DNA of 64,000 nt, from assembly GCF_008632335.1 (NCBI RefSeq), contig NZ_VWXX01000002.1, positions 62,001 to 126,000 of the forward strand. Reading direction: 5' to 3'. Position 1 is the stretch's first letter, and every line of letters begins with the position of its first letter. This stretch comes from Thiohalocapsa marina. Its GTDB lineage: Bacteria; Pseudomonadota; Gammaproteobacteria; Chromatiales; Chromatiaceae. Shown one piece after another: positions 25,395-34,028 of this stretch. The position numbers were made by a program, and so were the translations under genes. The notes under the pieces were generated by a model, which searched no databases, had not been told where the DNA came from, and saw only the letters and a program-made list of their open reading frames with translations.

Positions 25395-26228
25395 ATGCGC
25401 GAACACGTCGGAACGGGCGCCCCCGGGGGCATTGCTGCCGGCAGCCAGTGGCAACGGGCGCTTGGCGATGTGGTCGCGGGCGCAGCCAGGTTCTCTCTGT
25501 GGTCGCTTTTGGGTTCGAAGGAAATTCGGCAACGGTACCGACGGTCCAGACTTGGGCCGCTCTGGGTGACCCTTTCGATGGGTGTGACGGTGGGCGCGCT
25601 TGGTTTCGTGTACGGTGCGCTGTTTGGCCAGCCGCTTGAAGCATACCTGCCCTTCCTTGCCGCCGGATTCGTGGTGTGGGGACTGATCTCCGGGCTGGTT
25701 CTGGATGGTACCAAGGCGTTTACGGATTCAGACGGGATGATCCTGCAACTGGCGGCCCCTCTTTCCGTTCACGTTTACCGGGTTGTCTGGAGCAACCTTC
25801 TGATTTTTGCTCATAATATCGTGGTTTTCCTGATTGTGGCGGCTTGGTTCGGGGTCTTGCCTGGCTGGCATGTACTCTACGCCGTGGCGGGCGTGGCCAT
25901 CGTCCTGCTCAATGGCGTCTGGCTCGGTCTGTTCCTCGGGACCGTCTGTGCGCGATTTCGAGACGTGCCCCAGATTGTCGCCAGCGTCGTACAGATCCTG
26001 TTCTTTATCACCCCGATTTTGTGGCGGCCCGAAATGCTTCCCGACCGTGCGCTGTTCTTGGGGCTGAATCCCTTCTATCACTTTGTGGAGCTCGTGCGTG
26101 CGCCACTGCTTGGGGGTGTGCCTGAGGCCACGACGCTGGCCGTCGTTGCGCTGGTGACGCTCGGCGGCTGGCTGGTCACCTTGATGGCGTTTGCGCGTTA
26201 CCGCTGGCGTATCGCCTACTGGGTCTGA
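25395..26228 (+). CDS. ABC-2 type polysaccharide export permease (Wzm-like)
   Basis: Membrane component of an ABC exporter for finished lipid-linked O-polysaccharide. From ATG 25395 the 277 residues include a cytoplasmic start with the typical LGSKEIRQRYRRSRLGPLWVTLSMGV motif and six hydrophobic segments, and end YRWRIAYWV as many Wzm proteins do. The ATG has an aaggag ribosome site 6 bases upstream; longer in-frame starts at 25233 lack one. The ATPase gene follows after 6 bases. Confidence 0.9.
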   Translation: MREHVGTGAPGGIAAGSQWQRALGDVVAGAARFSLWSLLGSKEIRQRYRRSRLGPLWVTLSMGVTVGALGFVYGALFGQPLEAYLPFLAAGFVVWGLISGLVLDGTKAFTDSDGMILQLAAPLSVHVYRVVWSNLLIFAHNIVVFLIVAAWFGVLPGWHVLYAVAGVAIVLLNGVWLGLFLGTVCARFRDVPQIVASVVQILFFITPILWRPEMLPDRALFLGLNPFYHFVELVRAPLLGGVPEATTLAVVALVTLGGWLVTLMAFARYRWRIAYWV

Positions 26229-26234
26229 CTCGCC

Positions 26235-26987
26235 ATGGCGCGGATTGATCTCGATGGTGTGAGTGTGACCTTCCCGATCTACGACAGTCGGCGTCGGTCG
26301 CTGAAAAACCGGCTCATAGCGGCAGGCACAGGAGGCCGTATCGAATATCGCACGGCCTCGGAGACGGATATCGAGGCCCTCGCGGATGTATCTTTCGCCC
26401 TTGCGGACGGCGCTCGCGTGGGCCTCGTTGGTCATAATGGGGCTGGGAAGTCTACGCTGCTAAGGGTGTTGGCCGGGATCTATGCGCCCTGTTCCGGCAC
26501 CATCCACGTGCAGGGACATATCGCGCCGCTGTTCGATATTTCACTCGGGATTGATCCCGAGGCGTCGGGCTACGAAAATATCCTGATTCGCGGCCTCTTC
26601 CTTGGTCTGTCCAGACGTGAGGTCAAGGCCAAGACAGAAGAAATTGCCGAGTTTACCGAGTTGGGCTCGTTCCTCGACTTGCCCGTGCGTACTTACTCGA
26701 CGGGCATGCAGCTGCGCCTAGCGTTTGCCGTCGCTACGGCGATCGACCCCGAAATATTGCTGATCGACGAGGGCATCGCCGCCGGCGACGCGGCATTTCT
26801 GGAGAAAGCGAATGCCCGATTGCGCGCGTTCGCAAGCAAGGCTTCGATCATTGTCCTGGCGTCGCACGCGAACCAGCTCATCCGCGAGATCTGCGACAGC
26901 GCCATCTTGCTGGAGCAAGGCCGCGTGCTGATGCGGGGGCCGGTAGAAGAGGTGCTTGCAGCTTACGAGGCCCGTCGGTCAAAGTAG
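26235..26987 (+). CDS. ABC polysaccharide export ATPase (Wzt-like, short form)
   Basis: ATPase partner of the preceding permease. Walker A GHNGAGKST, signature YSTGMQLRLAFAVA, Walker B EILLIDEGIAAGD and the Wzt-type N-terminus (SVTFPIYDSRRRSLKNRL) are present. With 250 residues it lacks the C-terminal carbohydrate-binding domain that recognises a capped O-antigen end in Wzt of E. coli O9a, so export is probably not gated by terminal modification. GC content falls noticeably just after this gene. Confidence 0.92.
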   Translation: MARIDLDGVSVTFPIYDSRRRSLKNRLIAAGTGGRIEYRTASETDIEALADVSFALADGARVGLVGHNGAGKSTLLRVLAGIYAPCSGTIHVQGHIAPLFDISLGIDPEASGYENILIRGLFLGLSRREVKAKTEEIAEFTELGSFLDLPVRTYSTGMQLRLAFAVATAIDPEILLIDEGIAAGDAAFLEKANARLRAFASKASIIVLASHANQLIREICDSAILLEQGRVLMRGPVEEVLAAYEARRSK

Positions 26988-27110
26988 CATAAGCCACGCA
27001 ATCGTGGTGGATATCGAGAAAGCGACGATTTTTCAAGCATCCTGCCCAAGAATCTGCACGAAACCACGGTCGACGCGGTTTCCGCTTGCGACCAACTCCA
27101 CGGGGGCCTT

Positions 27111-27791
27111 GTGAGCAATACAAAAAATACAAGCCTTGTCGACGAATTGTATTCCGATCTTCCGAGGGTACACCAAGAGCTTGGGAACCCTGAGGGCGGT
27201 GTATGGCGGACCGAGCGATCATGCTACGAATTCATTGCGGCCCGTTGCGGCCCGGAATCACGGACCCTTGAGACGGGGCTCGGTGTTTCGACGATGTTGT
27301 TCGTTCGACTCGGCACAACCCATACCAGTATCGCACCATGGGAGTCTGAGATCGCCAGCCTGAAACGCTATTGTGAGGAGCGTGGAATAGCGCAGGATAG
27401 GCTCGAGCTAATCCAGGGCTTCAGCGATGAAGTCCTGCCGACCCTGCCGAAGGACGAGCTCGATCTTGTGCTGATTGATGGTGGCCATGGTTTTCCGACG
27501 CCGATCATAGACTGGTATTACGCTGCAGGGCGCCTGCGTAATCACGGCGTTTTGGTGATTGACGATGTGCAATTGCCGGCAGTGCAGATGCTGCTGGCCT
27601 TTCTGGATGCCGACCCGCGCTGGACGCGGATCGAAACGACGCCGAAGTGGGTGGCCTACCGGCGAGACAGCGAGGGGACGCTGCAAGAAGGACACGAAAA
27701 ACAGGATTTCTTGGGTGAGTCGAGGATGTGGACTCATTCGGCCCCGCGAACGCGCATTTTTGACCGACTCCGCCTGAATAAGAAAACCTGA
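27111..27791 (+). CDS. Class I SAM-dependent methyltransferase-like protein
   Basis: 226 residues. The pattern SRTLETGLGVSTMLFVRL (motif I), LELIQGFSDEVLPTL and LDLVLIDGGHGFPTPIIDWYYAAGRLRNHGVLVIDDVQ (motifs IV-V) is that of the Methyltransf_24 class often found in glycan clusters. The Gly-rich loop reads E-T-G-L-G-V-S-T. It begins with GTG; an ATG-free start region and no strong ribosome site leave the start moderately certain. It is the first gene in the lower-GC segment. Substrate unknown, probably a sugar hydroxyl. Confidence 0.75.
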   Translation: MSNTKNTSLVDELYSDLPRVHQELGNPEGGVWRTERSCYEFIAARCGPESRTLETGLGVSTMLFVRLGTTHTSIAPWESEIASLKRYCEERGIAQDRLELIQGFSDEVLPTLPKDELDLVLIDGGHGFPTPIIDWYYAAGRLRNHGVLVIDDVQLPAVQMLLAFLDADPRWTRIETTPKWVAYRRDSEGTLQEGHEKQDFLGESRMWTHSAPRTRIFDRLRLNKKT

Positions 27792-27851
27792 CAGCGCAGG
27801 TGGGCATACAATGGCCGGCTCGGCTTTCTCGCGCCAGAGACGAAGGATATT

Positions 27852-28619
27852 TCAGCACTTCCTGTAGGAGTCTTGACGCCCCGGTGCAGGCAAGACCGCG
27901 ATGTCGAGTTCAGCAAAATGGGCCCGTAGTGCCTCCCTGTCCGGCACGGATTTGACTGTAACCCGATCGGCGGCACGCAGTGCCGAGCATAGAAGCCGAT
28001 TGTCACGTTCCGCCATGCAAATCCCATGTCCAAAGACTCCGCTGGGATCCTTGCTATGAAGGCAGCTGCAGTCATCGACCTGGACGATGATCGCCACATG
28101 CGGAGCTTGGGCGTGCACTATCGCCTGATAGTGCTCTGTAAGTTCCGGTCTTCCCACTAAAGCGATTTTGTACCTATCTCCATATACTTGTAAGTGCCGA
28201 ATCAGTTCCTGCTGCCCTTGAGGTTGAGAGTGGCCGAATATCCCCACTCGCCTGGGGTAAAGCTTGCCTAGATGCGGCGCCGCTGACACAAAGGTGACAT
28301 GCAAATCCTGTCGGGTCAGGAACCCGTGCAGGGACCGGGTTCGGTCCGTGATTTCAATGCCGGATGCGCTGAACCTTATGTCATCGATCAAAAGCGCGAA
28401 GCTGGGACCTGGATACGAGTGTTCTATTCCATCCGCCGGCAGGATGGTGCGCGAAGAGATACGGCTGAGTGGTGCCATGAGCGTATGACGGGCACGGTCG
28501 GTAACAATTCTCGGTGTCTGGCTATGTAATATTCGCGAGAGCCGCAGCCTCAGGCGGCCCGTCACGGACAGACGACGGACAACATTGTAAATGACTGACC
28601 TCCAGCGAACCGGTTGCAA
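27852..28619 (-). CDS. Truncated GT4-type glycosyltransferase (N-terminal half only)
   Basis: 255 residues that align by eye with the N-terminal half of the GT4 domains at 21.4 and 34.0 kb: ALLIDDIRFSASGIEITDRTRSLHGFLTRQDLHVTFV corresponds to the LVIDxxPPTPDRDSGS...R segment; YKIALVGRPELTEHYQAIVHAQAP to the SRPE helix; VQVDDCSCLH to YDTVDLHWLR; and ALRAADRVTVKSVPDREAL to the AADxTxxVSPxE helix. The donor-binding C-terminal half is absent and the conserved DRDSG motif has decayed. It stands alone on the minus strand within + genes. Probably a remnant; a retained accessory role cannot be excluded. Confidence 0.55.
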   Translation of the reverse strand: MQPVRWRSVIYNVVRRLSVTGRLRLRLSRILHSQTPRIVTDRARHTLMAPLSRISSRTILPADGIEHSYPGPSFALLIDDIRFSASGIEITDRTRSLHGFLTRQDLHVTFVSAAPHLGKLYPRRVGIFGHSQPQGQQELIRHLQVYGDRYKIALVGRPELTEHYQAIVHAQAPHVAIIVQVDDCSCLHSKDPSGVFGHGICMAERDNRLLCSALRAADRVTVKSVPDREALRAHFAELDIAVLPAPGRQDSYRKC

Positions 28620-29066
28620 CTCTGATCCTCGTCTGTTAGGGATTGCTTGGGCGGCTCCTCTATGTTACACCACTACTGAAGAAGGCGGACTGCCCCGATA
28701 GCGCTGATTAGCTCGCTATCATTGCCAGATGCATGCTTGTAAATGCGCCGGTTGATTTTGCATGCCTCGTTCGCGACAGAAATCCGCTCCAATCATGGCG
28801 GCCTCATATGCGATAAATGAAAGAGCACGGAAACTGCGCACTCACTCCAGGCTCGGGCTACGTCTGGAGTGCCAACAACCGGGAATCTCATGCCGGACTT
28901 CTGTGCAGCAGTCGCTATGACCAGTCAACGCCCCACCACCAAATGCACAAGAGCGTGCTGGCAGGACAAACTGCGCAGAGGCAGAACCTTCCTGTATCGA
29001 GACTTCATGCTCGGTTCGCATTGATTCAATGCTGTCATTGAGCCTGGTAATGGAAACCTAACGATT
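28620..29066 (+). other. 447-base low-GC gap
   Basis: Lies between the truncated GT4 (minus) and the GtrB-like gene (plus), so it should carry promoters for both. A 74-codon open frame (28817-29041, +) has no ribosome site and no family-like sequence, and I do not call it. No repeats, tRNA or insertion-sequence ends were noticed. Confidence 0.5.
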
Positions 29067-30107
29067 ATGGCCGATATGTTCCACTCAGGTGCAGGGTCAA
29101 GATGTACTCTGAATGCCCAGCACGCCGATTACCAGAATGTGCAGCAAGAAAGATCTGTTACGCGACATCCGGTCGTGAGCCTGTCGCTGGTTGTTCCGGT
29201 TTTCAATGAGTCGGAATCTATCGGTCTTTTTCTGCGGGCCGTTCGTCAGGTCTTTGATGCGTGCCCATCCATAAAGTACGAGCTTGTTTTCGTGAACGAT
29301 GGAAGCACTGACGATACATTGGATTCATTGCTAGTGGCGCAAGGGGAAGACCTTCGAATCCGAATTATTGAGCTCAGTCGTAACTTCGGAAAGGAGGCTG
29401 CGCTCAGCGCGGGTCTAGAGGCGGCTACTGGCGACGTGATTGTCCCGCTTGACGTTGATCTACAAGATCCTCCGGAATTAATCCTCGACATGATTGTATT
29501 GTGGCGTCAGGGATTTGATGTAGTGCTAGCCCATCGACAGGACCGTCGCTCCGATTCTTGGGCAAAGCGCATGTCAGCGATCTTATTTTACCGCATTCAT
29601 AACCGTATCGCAGACCCCCAGTTGCCCGAAAATGTTGGTGACTTTAGGCTCATGGACCGAAGCGTCGTCGAGGCGCTAAAGCAGCTTCCAGAGTCGCGAC
29701 GATTCATGAAAGGGTTATTTGCTTGGGTTGGATTTCGCACCACTGCCGTAAATTACGTTCGACCAGAGCGCCAGGCCGGGAGCTCGAAGTTCAATGGCTG
29801 GGCGTTGTGGAACTTCGCCCTTGAGGGTATGACCAGCTTCAGCACCGAACCATTACGCATCTGGACTTACCTTGGTATCTTCGTTTCCTTTATGGCGTTT
29901 ATCTATGGTCTATTCATCATCGCACGTGTCGTTGTACTGGGAATCGATGTCCCTGGCTATGCTTCACTCATGGTGGCTCTATCATTTCTCGGCGGGGTGC
30001 AACTGATTGGCATCGGAATCATCGGTGAGTACTTGGGACGCACTTATATCGAATCCAAGCGACGCCCGGTCTATATTGTACGAAATATTTTCGAGCGGAA
30101 AGATTGA
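29067..30107 (+). CDS. GtrB/DPM-like undecaprenyl-phosphate glycosyltransferase
   Basis: 346 residues. GT2 catalytic core with SLVVPVFNESESIGLFL, LVFVNDGSTDDT, IIELSRNFGKEAALSAGL and DVIVPLDVDLQDPPELI (DxD), followed by FRLMDRSVVEAL and the RQAGSSKFNGW motif. Two C-terminal membrane helices (about 270-295 and 305-330) end in GEYLGRTYIESKRRPVYIV. This is the GtrB/YfdH type that loads a single sugar onto undecaprenyl phosphate. A methyltransferase gene starts 4 bases later and a gtrA-like gene follows, forming a Gtr-like module in lower-GC DNA. Confidence 0.9.
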   Translation: MADMFHSGAGSRCTLNAQHADYQNVQQERSVTRHPVVSLSLVVPVFNESESIGLFLRAVRQVFDACPSIKYELVFVNDGSTDDTLDSLLVAQGEDLRIRIIELSRNFGKEAALSAGLEAATGDVIVPLDVDLQDPPELILDMIVLWRQGFDVVLAHRQDRRSDSWAKRMSAILFYRIHNRIADPQLPENVGDFRLMDRSVVEALKQLPESRRFMKGLFAWVGFRTTAVNYVRPERQAGSSKFNGWALWNFALEGMTSFSTEPLRIWTYLGIFVSFMAFIYGLFIIARVVVLGIDVPGYASLMVALSFLGGVQLIGIGIIGEYLGRTYIESKRRPVYIVRNIFERKD

Positions 30108-30111
30108 GGCA

Positions 30112-30837
30112 ATGGACGTTAAAGAACTGGCCATGCTTGGCGAAGAGGTAGACCATCATTGGTATTATCGTGCGAAAGCAAAGGCAATGATGGCATACCT
30201 TGGCAAAGCGAGTCCGGAGCTTGTGCTCGACGTTGGTGCTGGCTCGGGCTTCTTTAGCAAATATCTCCTCTCCCACACATCTGCAGCTCAGGCGTTATGC
30301 GTAGACATTAACTATGAACGGGAAACAGATGTTCTCGTGTGCGGAAAAAAAATAAGTTATCGGCGCTCTGCCGAGGATCTGGAAGCAGATCTGGTTTTGT
30401 TTATGGATGTCCTTGAGCACGTTGATGATGATGTCGGCTTGCTGAGGAGCTATGTTGAGAATGTGCCAGCCCAGACGCGATTCTTGATTTCAGTTCCCGC
30501 GTTCCAGTGGTTGTGGAGTGGCCATGACGAGTTTCTGGAGCATAGGCGGCGCTATACCCTCCAGGGTCTCGAAGCAATAGTAGCGAAAAGCGGGCTCGTA
30601 CCAGTTCAGGGAGCCTACTTCTACGGTCTATTGTTGCCCATTGCCGTGGTACCCAGGCTTCTTCAGAAGTTGAACGTGAATCACGATGGTCCGCGAAATC
30701 AACTCAAGAGACATCATCCCTATATTAATAAGCTGCTTGAGTTTGTATGCGATATAGAGTTGCCGCTTATGCGTCATAATCGGATCGCAGGGCTGACCGC
30801 ATTTTGCCTGGCCGTAAAACCCACCCCGAAGGTCTGA
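30112..30837 (+). CDS. Class I SAM-dependent methyltransferase
   Basis: 241 residues from ATG 30112. Motif I LVLDVGAGSGFFSKYLL, post-I ALCVDINYE, and motif LVLFMDVLEHVDDDVGLLRSYVENVP followed by FLISVPAFQWLWSGHDEFLEHRRRYT, a pattern typical of Methyltransf_11/23 enzymes that act near undecaprenyl-linked sugars. It is located between gtrB-like and gtrA-like genes, 4 bases after the first. A ribosome site (ttgagg) overlaps the gtrB stop. The likely substrate is a sugar or polyprenyl-linked intermediate made by that module. Confidence 0.85.
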   Translation: MDVKELAMLGEEVDHHWYYRAKAKAMMAYLGKASPELVLDVGAGSGFFSKYLLSHTSAAQALCVDINYERETDVLVCGKKISYRRSAEDLEADLVLFMDVLEHVDDDVGLLRSYVENVPAQTRFLISVPAFQWLWSGHDEFLEHRRRYTLQGLEAIVAKSGLVPVQGAYFYGLLLPIAVVPRLLQKLNVNHDGPRNQLKRHHPYINKLLEFVCDIELPLMRHNRIAGLTAFCLAVKPTPKV

Positions 30838-30866
30838 AGCGACTTCGATTGCATGCCAAGGGCGTT

Positions 30867-31307
30867 ATGAGTTCAATTTCCATGGCAAAACGTTTCATGC
30901 GTTTTGCTTCTACCGGTGTGTTCGTAACCTTTCTGCATGCGATTACCGCAGAATTAACCATTACAAATCATGTTTTTCGGCCGCCCGTGGCAAACGGGGT
31001 GGCTTTCGTAGTGGCAACGATTGCCTCCTATTACATCAATACAGCCTGGAGCTTCTCAGGCGCGTTTCGCGTGGATACGCTGATCAGGTTTACTGTCGTG
31101 ACCACAATAGGCTTCATGGTGGCGATGGCGGTAGCGACGGTAGTCGATAACATGGGTGCAAGTCATCGATGGGGTATATTTGCCGTGGCCGTAACCTTGC
31201 CGCCGTTAACCTTCCTGTTGCATTTCTTCTGGACTTATCGACAGCTAAGTCAGCCGACTGACAGAATATTAAATCGGAGAATTCGTCTTCCCGGTAGGCG
31301 GTTTTGA
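30867..31307 (+). CDS. GtrA-family membrane protein
   Basis: 146 residues with four membrane helices in the GtrA pattern: FMRFASTGVFVTFLHAITAEL, ANGVAFVVATIASYYINTAWSF (the conserved NY-x-x-N-x-x-W-x-F region), RFTVVTTIGFMVAMAVA and LPPLTFLLHFFWTYR. GtrA proteins are proposed to flip undecaprenyl-phosphate-sugar to the periplasm. The ATG at 30867 has aaggg 6 bases upstream; an in-frame ATG at 30804 lies within the methyltransferase gene and is less likely. It forms a module with the GtrB-like enzyme. Confidence 0.88.
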   Translation: MSSISMAKRFMRFASTGVFVTFLHAITAELTITNHVFRPPVANGVAFVVATIASYYINTAWSFSGAFRVDTLIRFTVVTTIGFMVAMAVATVVDNMGASHRWGIFAVAVTLPPLTFLLHFFWTYRQLSQPTDRILNRRIRLPGRRF

Positions 31308-31515
31308 TGGCATCGAGGCCATCATGGCGGGACGAAAAGGAGTAGGGCCTTGGGCTTTCCCGGCGGCAGGCCATCTACCCTTTGTTAATCGCCGACTTTA
31401 AGGGCCTCTCCAGGGTTGGTGGTCCGTGTAAGTTCAGCGTTATCCGGTAGTCTGCGTACCGCAACTCGCCCTAGACCGCTCTCGTAACGATGTGTTAGTG
31501 CAGGACAGAATTTCA

Positions 31516-33765
31516 ATGGAAAAAGTCGACGTCAAAGGTGCGCTCCTTAAGCTGCTCGTTTGCCCTGCTGATGCGAAGCGAGATGTCTTTTTCCTGGTCT
31601 TAATGTGGTTGATTGCATCTTGGCCCTGGCTTCTCGGGGTTAACCTGATACCCCATGATTCGATTACATTCTTCTATCCGCAGATACGGTTCGTTGTCGA
31701 TTCAATCCTACTTGGTGACTTGCCATGGTGGAATCCGTACCAATTTTCTGGTGTGCCAGTATTCGGCGATCCGCAGGGGATGCTGTTTACACTTCATACG
31801 ATAGTTGGTCTGATCCTCGGTAAATCATACAGCTTGCGTGTGTTTGAGGCCATTACTTTTATTCAGATTCTCGTGGGAGGATTATCAATATATGCGCTAG
31901 GTTACTCACGTGGAATTCCCCGAGTATGGCTACTACTCGGAGCTGTGGTCTTCATGTTTGGCGGCGTGGCGACCGGGCGATTACAACATGTATCCCAGAT
32001 TATCTCGTACAGCTGGCTGCCGGTTTTGCTCTGGTTTCAATTGGTGCATATGCGACGGCAGAAGGTCACCAATGCCGTAATTTTTGGGGTAGCCTTAGCA
32101 TTCTGGGCAGCGAATCCGAATCAAGTAGTTTTTCTAGGGTTTGGCTTGTTGCTTCTCGTGGCGGCCCATCAGATCATGTCTAGGGGGCTTGATCGCAGAC
32201 TCGCGGTAATGTATGCGCTATCATTTGGCATCATGTTGGTGCTGCTGTTCCCGTTATATGCAGCCATCTTTGAGGTGATCCAACTGTCGGTTCGGGGTGG
32301 CTTGGAAATTGGCGAGTCGAAATGGGCGTCTTATCCGTGGCATGTCTTCATGACTTTATTCATGCCGGGCCTCTACGGGAATCTATCAGGTCAGGTTTGG
32401 GCACCGACAGATATTACCCAGGATTTTCTTTACGTTGGCGCATTGCCAGTCCTGATGCTGCTTTTTGCGCTTTTTCGTCGTGAGTGTTGGAGTCAATGGA
32501 CATTGTGGGCATTGATAGTGGCACTTGCATTTTTTTTCCTGTTTTCTCTCGGGTTGAATTTTCCTCTTTATGCCTTCCTGTGGGCCCATGTTCCTGGATT
32601 CGATTTTTTCAGAAGGCCCGCCGATGGTGCGTACTTTATTAATATTCTACTCGCATTGGGACTCATTGAAGTTGGGAGGCAGTTTCGCCGACAAGCAACC
32701 AACGGTCAAAGGCTCTTCGAGGTGGGCTTAGTCACGGGATTAGGCCCCTTAACTGTGGTAGGCTTGATCCTGATCTTGTTGCCGATGGCGCTAATTGGGC
32801 TGGGTGCGGCTGCGGAGTCAAAAGGGGCATTGCAGTCGGCCGTTTCCAGTTATGCAGGCCTTTCCGTTCGGGTAACTCTTCTCTTTCTTGCCGTATGGGT
32901 GTGCATACGCTTGGTATCAAGCAGACGGGCGAAACCCCCGACGGCCATCTATCTTCTTCTTTTGGTGGCGATACTTGATATTGCGCTCACGGGCAGGTAC
33001 TACGGTCATTTTGCAGTGGCCGTGGACCGCCATCCTCTCGGGGCCAGATACGCGAACGGCTCAGGACTCGCTACTGGGGGTATCGATGAGTGGTTGAACG
33101 CAGAGACCGCTCCGGGAAAACGGGTCGAAATTGTTGGTGGGATCAAGGCGATGGGACATTCCAGTGCGGTGAGATGGTTCCAGACCCAAGGCTCAAACCC
33201 TCTGAAACTTGCGAATTATTCGGCCGTCTTGGGGGCTTATGAATTGATCAGCGAGCCAAGAAAGTTTCCATCGAATACCGATGGGGCGTTCGACTGGCGG
33301 TATGATGTCTTGGGCTTGGATTATGTGGCGTTCTATAACTGGACGCTTCAGCCGAATTCCGGCTCAGACGCAAACACACAAGCCATCGACTACCACTCCG
33401 CGTTGGTCGCGCATGGTGCAATATTGGTGTACAAAGACGACGAATACCAAGTCTGGACCCGGCCCGGGAAAAATCTATGGTTGTCGATTATTTACCCCTC
33501 TGCTGCAGGTGCTCTCCTGCCTGCTCCGTGCCGCCTCGACCATTACTCAAACGTGGGCGTGGATGTCACTTGTACGAATGTTGAAGGCGGCACACTTGTG
33601 CTCGGAGAGGTGTATGCGCCAGGTTGGTCGGCGTGTGTAAATGGGTCACCAGTCGATGTCCTGCCTTATAACGATGTCTTTCGATCGGTTAAGGTCCCTC
33701 AAGGCGATGCATTGATAGAATTTCGGTATCAGCCGATTCCGTTCATGCGTTTTAAAAGTTGTTGA
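31516..33765 (+). CDS. YfhO-like polytopic membrane protein, GT-C type suspected
   Basis: 749 residues. About 12 membrane helices span residues 25-500, with the early periplasmic motif LIPHDSITFFYPQIRF followed by DLPWWNPYQFSGVPVFGDPQ, the acidic loop and FSGxPxxGDPQ pattern of YfhO and related GT-C proteins. A soluble C-terminal domain ends LGEVYAPGWSACVNGSPVDVLPYNDVFRSVKVPQGDALIEFRYQP, again the YfhO ending. Such proteins are thought to transfer sugars from polyprenyl carriers in the periplasm. GTG 31492 is an alternative start; ATG 31516 has agga 10 bases upstream. It could act as the third component (GtrC-like) with the preceding module. Confidence 0.85.
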   Translation: MEKVDVKGALLKLLVCPADAKRDVFFLVLMWLIASWPWLLGVNLIPHDSITFFYPQIRFVVDSILLGDLPWWNPYQFSGVPVFGDPQGMLFTLHTIVGLILGKSYSLRVFEAITFIQILVGGLSIYALGYSRGIPRVWLLLGAVVFMFGGVATGRLQHVSQIISYSWLPVLLWFQLVHMRRQKVTNAVIFGVALAFWAANPNQVVFLGFGLLLLVAAHQIMSRGLDRRLAVMYALSFGIMLVLLFPLYAAIFEVIQLSVRGGLEIGESKWASYPWHVFMTLFMPGLYGNLSGQVWAPTDITQDFLYVGALPVLMLLFALFRRECWSQWTLWALIVALAFFFLFSLGLNFPLYAFLWAHVPGFDFFRRPADGAYFINILLALGLIEVGRQFRRQATNGQRLFEVGLVTGLGPLTVVGLILILLPMALIGLGAAAESKGALQSAVSSYAGLSVRVTLLFLAVWVCIRLVSSRRAKPPTAIYLLLLVAILDIALTGRYYGHFAVAVDRHPLGARYANGSGLATGGIDEWLNAETAPGKRVEIVGGIKAMGHSSAVRWFQTQGSNPLKLANYSAVLGAYELISEPRKFPSNTDGAFDWRYDVLGLDYVAFYNWTLQPNSGSDANTQAIDYHSALVAHGAILVYKDDEYQVWTRPGKNLWLSIIYPSAAGALLPAPCRLDHYSNVGVDVTCTNVEGGTLVLGEVYAPGWSACVNGSPVDVLPYNDVFRSVKVPQGDALIEFRYQPIPFMRFKSC

Positions 33766-34028
33766 TGCGTGAGGCCATCGCGTGCTGGCATTAGCGCTCC
33801 AAGTGGGTCTCGAGGATCTGGTCTGCGAGATCAGTACATGATGTTGTTTTGGGCCGAGTTGTTCGCCTTGAGCGGAAAGCGCGGTGCAATAGACTCTCGT
33901 TCTGTGAAAGGGTGTGCAGGTGTCTGAAAACTGCTTGGAGTTTACCTCGGTCCTGGAGCCATTAGTAGCTCAGCGATTCTCGTAAACAATGATTTTTACG
34001 GCTAAGTCAAGTGATTGGTTGCTAGGAC

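Noticed and set aside
28817-29041. Small open frame in the 28.6-29.0 kb gap
   Set aside because: No ribosome site, no hydrophobic or family-like pattern, and cysteine/histidine content looks random.
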